Assembly: GCA_946807835.1 (NCBI GenBank)
Contig: OX327697.1
Coordinates: forward strand, 19,168,001-19,232,000
DNA length: 64,000 nt
Reading direction: 5' to 3'
Source: Ailanthus altissimus
Taxonomy: Eukaryota > Streptophyta > Magnoliopsida > Sapindales > Simaroubaceae
Both the position numbers and the translations under genes were made by a program. A model generated the notes under the pieces. The model was not told where the DNA came from, searched no databases, and saw only the letters and a program-made list of their open reading frames with translations. Positions 60,720 to 64,000 of this stretch are shown in pieces. The number at the start of each line of letters is the position of its first letter. The first letter of the stretch is position 1.

Positions 60720-61018
60720 ATTTTTGTGTTAATGTTGTTCACGTCAAAGTTTTTAGAATGTTCATTCAATCTCAGGATCAAAAGAAGTCAAATCTTTGCT
60801 TTTTATTCTTTGCATGAACTATCAAAATTCAAAACAAATAAAAATAAATAATATTGAAAAGTAAATCTGAACTAAAAGTAAGATAATGTGAATTTTTGTT
60901 CTTTGCATGAACTATCAAAATTATAAACAAATAAAAATAAATAATACTGAAAAGTAAATTTGAACTAAAAGTAATATAATGTGGTATTAGTATAGATTTA
61001 AGAATAGATAAAACTAGT

Positions 61019-61035
61019 CCTTAGCAACGGTGCCA
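61019..61035 (-). other. Primer binding site, tRNA-Asp type
   Basis: Minus sense TGGCACCGTTGCTAAGG, a near match to the complement of plant tRNA-Asp, six bases from the LTR. Confidence 0.85.
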
Positions 61036-61041
61036 AAAATT

Positions 61042-62426
61042 TGATTTATGCTATAATAGCTAAGTGCAAGCAACACACTATTGTCTCAAGTAATATAGGG
61101 TTAAGTCCAGATTATTGTTCCAACAGAGATTATTGAACCTATTTCTTTCAATCAATTACTAAAATTATATCTACTTGCTTTTATTTGAAAAAAAACCAAA
61201 TCTAAAATCAATTAATTAATCTAGTTCTATCAAATTAAAGCAAATATAAATATAAAAAATATTCAAAGGTTAAATTCACTAATTAAAATAAATCTAGGAT
61301 TTTGACTTATCCTATAGTATTTTATTGGATTCATTAATCTCTTAGGTAATCCCGTAATGCAAATTAATTAGCTAGACTCTAATTTCATCATAAGTCTCTG
61401 TCGATGGTCAAGTAACTATATTACATCATAACAATTACCTATATGTCTATAGTAATCCGAATAGAATGTAATTCATTAAGAACATGTCTAAATCAAGCCA
61501 TACATGCCACTAGGTATATGACTATCCTACATGAAACTTATAGTTGCTACTCTATGATTATGCATCAAATCGTCCTAGGCTAAACATATGAATCCTTTCG
61601 TCGCATTCATTATGGTTTCATAATTATTCAAGATATTTATTAGGTATCATGAAAGTATTAAACATAAGATAGAATGAATCAATTATATTGTATTAAATTT
61701 ATAAAGTCAGAGTTAATAAAATCCAATTACATACTAGGTTCAAAAAGTACAATCCTAGATCAAAAGAGTTTAGCTTATGATTAATCCAAGAGTATCAAAG
61801 TAAATATTAGAAAATATCATGAAAAAGATCATATAACTAAAAGAAGAAAAGTAATAACAGAAGTGAACACCCTGGGTTGCTTTTCTTTCACTTGATTTGA
61901 ATGCCCAAAACCTATTTTTTAATTCTTGAATAATTACTTTGATCTCTTGATTTAAAAAGTGAATTCGTTTGCCCTAAGTTTGTCTCTGAAAACTGTGTGT
62001 TTTGCTCTAAAACGTATGCTTTTATAGGTGTTTAGAAACCTTAAGGTCGAGGTCATTCAAATCCAAGTGGAAATAGGACTAAAAGGAGGTCTTTTAATTG
62101 TCGCACGGGCGGTGGCACTCAGACTTGGAACGCGTCACCCATTATTTTTCCTCTGGGCACTATGGTTCTAGGCTTGAGTGTTGTGGTGCCAAACTCTTTG
62201 CCTTGGACGCTGTGGCGCCCAGGCTTGGGTTTGGGTTATCTCGTATTTTAAGCATAACTTTGTTATTTCACGTTCGTTTTGCCTTCTGTTTATCCTAAAT
62301 CGTCACATTTTGCCTCGTGCACCTATTTATGATAAATAAATACAATTAAATAGCCAAATATTCATAAATTAGAGTAAAACTTAAATTCAGAGAGATAAAT
62401 AAAATAATATATTTGTGCCCCTATCA
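61042..62426 (-). repeat. 5' LTR of the Athila-like element
   Basis: 1385 bases, + strand ends TGATTTATGCTATAATAGC and TTTGTGCCCCTATCA. Three solo relatives lie at 42252, 43939 and 55226. A GC-rich module at 62100-62235 contains GGACGCTGTGGCGCCC-type words. Confidence 0.9.
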
Positions 62427-63972
62427 CCAAGGCAAGTACAAATCTCTATTTGCATGCATTAGCCTTTTCTTAGATGGAAAATTGTCAATTGTTTACATTT
62501 CTTTCTCTTTTTTTTAAAAAAACAAATTCATTTTAGCCAAATTTTACGAGCCAAAAACATGTAACATTTGCATGCTTCACTTTTGTTATTTTAACATCAC
62601 TTGTCCATTCTTATGGTTAATTAAAGCCATTTGCCAAATTTAATCAACACTTGTTAACTTACTTTTAAGTTAAATGTCACCTATTAATATATCCATGCAT
62701 GCAAATTTTCACACAAACGGCCATGTGTTACAATTCAATTAGTTAACAAAAATTGTTAACTAATGAAATAATAAGCTTAACACTTAAAATTTGATATGCA
62801 CGCTTCTTGAGAGATCTTAAAACAAATTTTGCTTTATAAAAAAGTTTTAGATCGAGCCATTCAAACCAGTTTGCTACCTTAGTGCTTAACGTGTACACTT
62901 CATATTGTGAGACTCTTTAGGTTCACACCCATCTATCTTACGAAAATCTTCCATAAGACCGTGAACAATGCCCGCATGTACATATTAAGGATATTATAGA
63001 ACAACGCTTTGAATCATACAAGCTGACGTCAACTATATAAACATAATCCTCTGTCACCTATATATTAGAAGAGCAGAGATATAGATCATCGCCGTTAAAT
63101 CTTTATGCGCTCGACTATGAACTTATCTCTAGATTTATATTTCTATAATCAATATTCGCAAGCTCCTTTGTAATATTGTTTAACCTTACGAAAAATACTT
63201 TTATAGGATTTTATGTTTTTTGCTACAAGATTTCATGAAATATAATCTCGGAGCATTAGAATATATAACTCATCAATATGAGTTGACAAATATGGAATCC
63301 TCAAACACAAGACTTGATGAGTATCGTACCATACCCAATGACACCCAGAGGTTAAGCCATTAAATGTCTCTGACAAGCGTGGAATAAAAGCACGGTGGAT
63401 CACTCACAAGCTCACTGTGATCATGAATACTATTCAACTTAAGAAGATCCTCAATGGCTCTATGGGATGTTTATTAGAGATTCATGAGTCTTTTTAGTAC
63501 CAGTCCTCACTAAATACTTGTATGTCAATACGAGCTTCTGTTAAGCCTACGGTCTACTAAGACTAACCATCTGGACAATTCCGATATAAACATATACTGA
63601 TCTAGAAGGATTACCAGTCGACCCATATCGGCAACCATAGATCAGAAACGATGTTTTTTAGAACATACTATATAATGGCATTTCTTAACACTATTTATAA
63701 TTCCTTACAGCTATGTTATTATTAATATATTCCTTGGTCTTTATCCTCATTGTAGACAAGGTTCTAACTTTTAGAATGTTAACCTTTTAGTGCTGACCCA
63801 AACTACTTTGGATTAGATCTAAACTTCTTTAGATCTATAATATCTGAAAAGTAACAAGGTTAGTACTATATGGATAATATTAATAATTGTATACAAAATG
63901 TTTATTGTATAAATATTAAATAATTTAATATTCATACAAAATTAGAATGACATATAAGCACCAACTCTGACA
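62427..63972 (-). repeat. Divergent copia LTR (same family as 36010-38105)
   Basis: From about 62865 the order of blocks matches the nested copia LTR: TTTGCTACCTTAGTGCTTAACG, GACTCTTTAGGTTCACACCC, TACCCAATGACACCCAGAG, GGTGGATCACTCACAAGCTC, and the end GACATATAAGCACCAACTCTGACA. Before 62865 homology is weak. There is no polypurine tract after 63972, so this may be a solo or truncated LTR. The Athila-like 5' LTR abuts its left side. Confidence 0.72.
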
Positions 63973-64000
63973 AAATATACTCTAAAGGCATTCACTAATA

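Larger units (their letters stand above)
52145..62426 (-). mobile_element. Minus-strand Athila-like Ty3 element, 3' LTR lost, with nested solo LTR
   Basis: Order on the minus strand: 5' LTR 62426-61042, tRNA-Asp primer site, leader, gag, protease region, RT, RNase H, integrase (interrupted at 56608-55226), post-pol spacer, post-pol ORF. The 3' LTR is not found; the element runs into another element near 52140. CCAAG follows the 5' LTR, but no partner is visible. Confidence 0.85.

Overview
This is plant nuclear DNA, almost certainly from an AT-rich, transposon-dense eudicot genome. The evidence is a seven-exon intron-containing housekeeping gene, a DUF247 pseudogene, Ty3/Athila-type and Ty1/copia retrotransposons with plant tRNA primer sites, MITEs, and remnants of an endogenous plant pararetrovirus. 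I cannot name the species from sequence alone. Only one gene looks intact: pyrroline-5-carboxylate reductase (proline biosynthesis) at 10476-15900 on the + strand. Its seven exons splice in silico to a 275-residue protein with no defects.

Layout. 1-2637: the 5' end of a minus-strand Athila-like Ty3 element (gag start, repeat-rich leader, tRNA-Asp primer site, LTR). 2791-3030: a precise 120-bp tandem duplication. 3031-3610: a + strand copia pol scrap. 3611-7050: endogenous caulimovirid pieces in opposite orientations (capsid finger/protease on +; movement protein, promoter, leader and primer site on -). 7080-10470: MITE/hAT-like debris, including a foldback element and a GC-rich exon-like island. 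10476-15900: the P5CR gene, with MITE-like inserts in its 2.6-kb fourth intron. 17124-17986: a clear MITE with long inverted repeats. 18440-24186: a DUF247 pseudogene split by a 4.3-kb copia element.

From about 24430 to 49870 there is a deep nest. A + strand copia LTR is split by a Ty3 element with three LTRs (24822-48456) that share one ATGGC target duplication. The second unit of that Ty3 element is split by a minus-strand copia (36010-46449, GTATT duplication) of the same LTR family as the outermost host. That copia's right LTR is split by a solo Athila-type LTR (43939-45313, GTCCA duplication), and another solo LTR sits at 42252-43414. From 49870 to 52140 lie fragments of a further + strand Ty3 element. 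From about 52150 to 62426 runs a minus-strand Athila-like element (5' LTR, primer site, gag, RT, integrase, post-pol ORF), whose integrase zinc finger is interrupted by a solo LTR in + orientation. A divergent copia LTR fills 62427-63972.

Nothing here forms an operon or multi-gene pathway. The story is one conserved metabolic gene at the edge of a repeatedly self-invading retrotransposon and pararetrovirus graveyard. Coordinates of LTR ends and exons were read by eye from direct comparison of copies; no alignment or database search was run.
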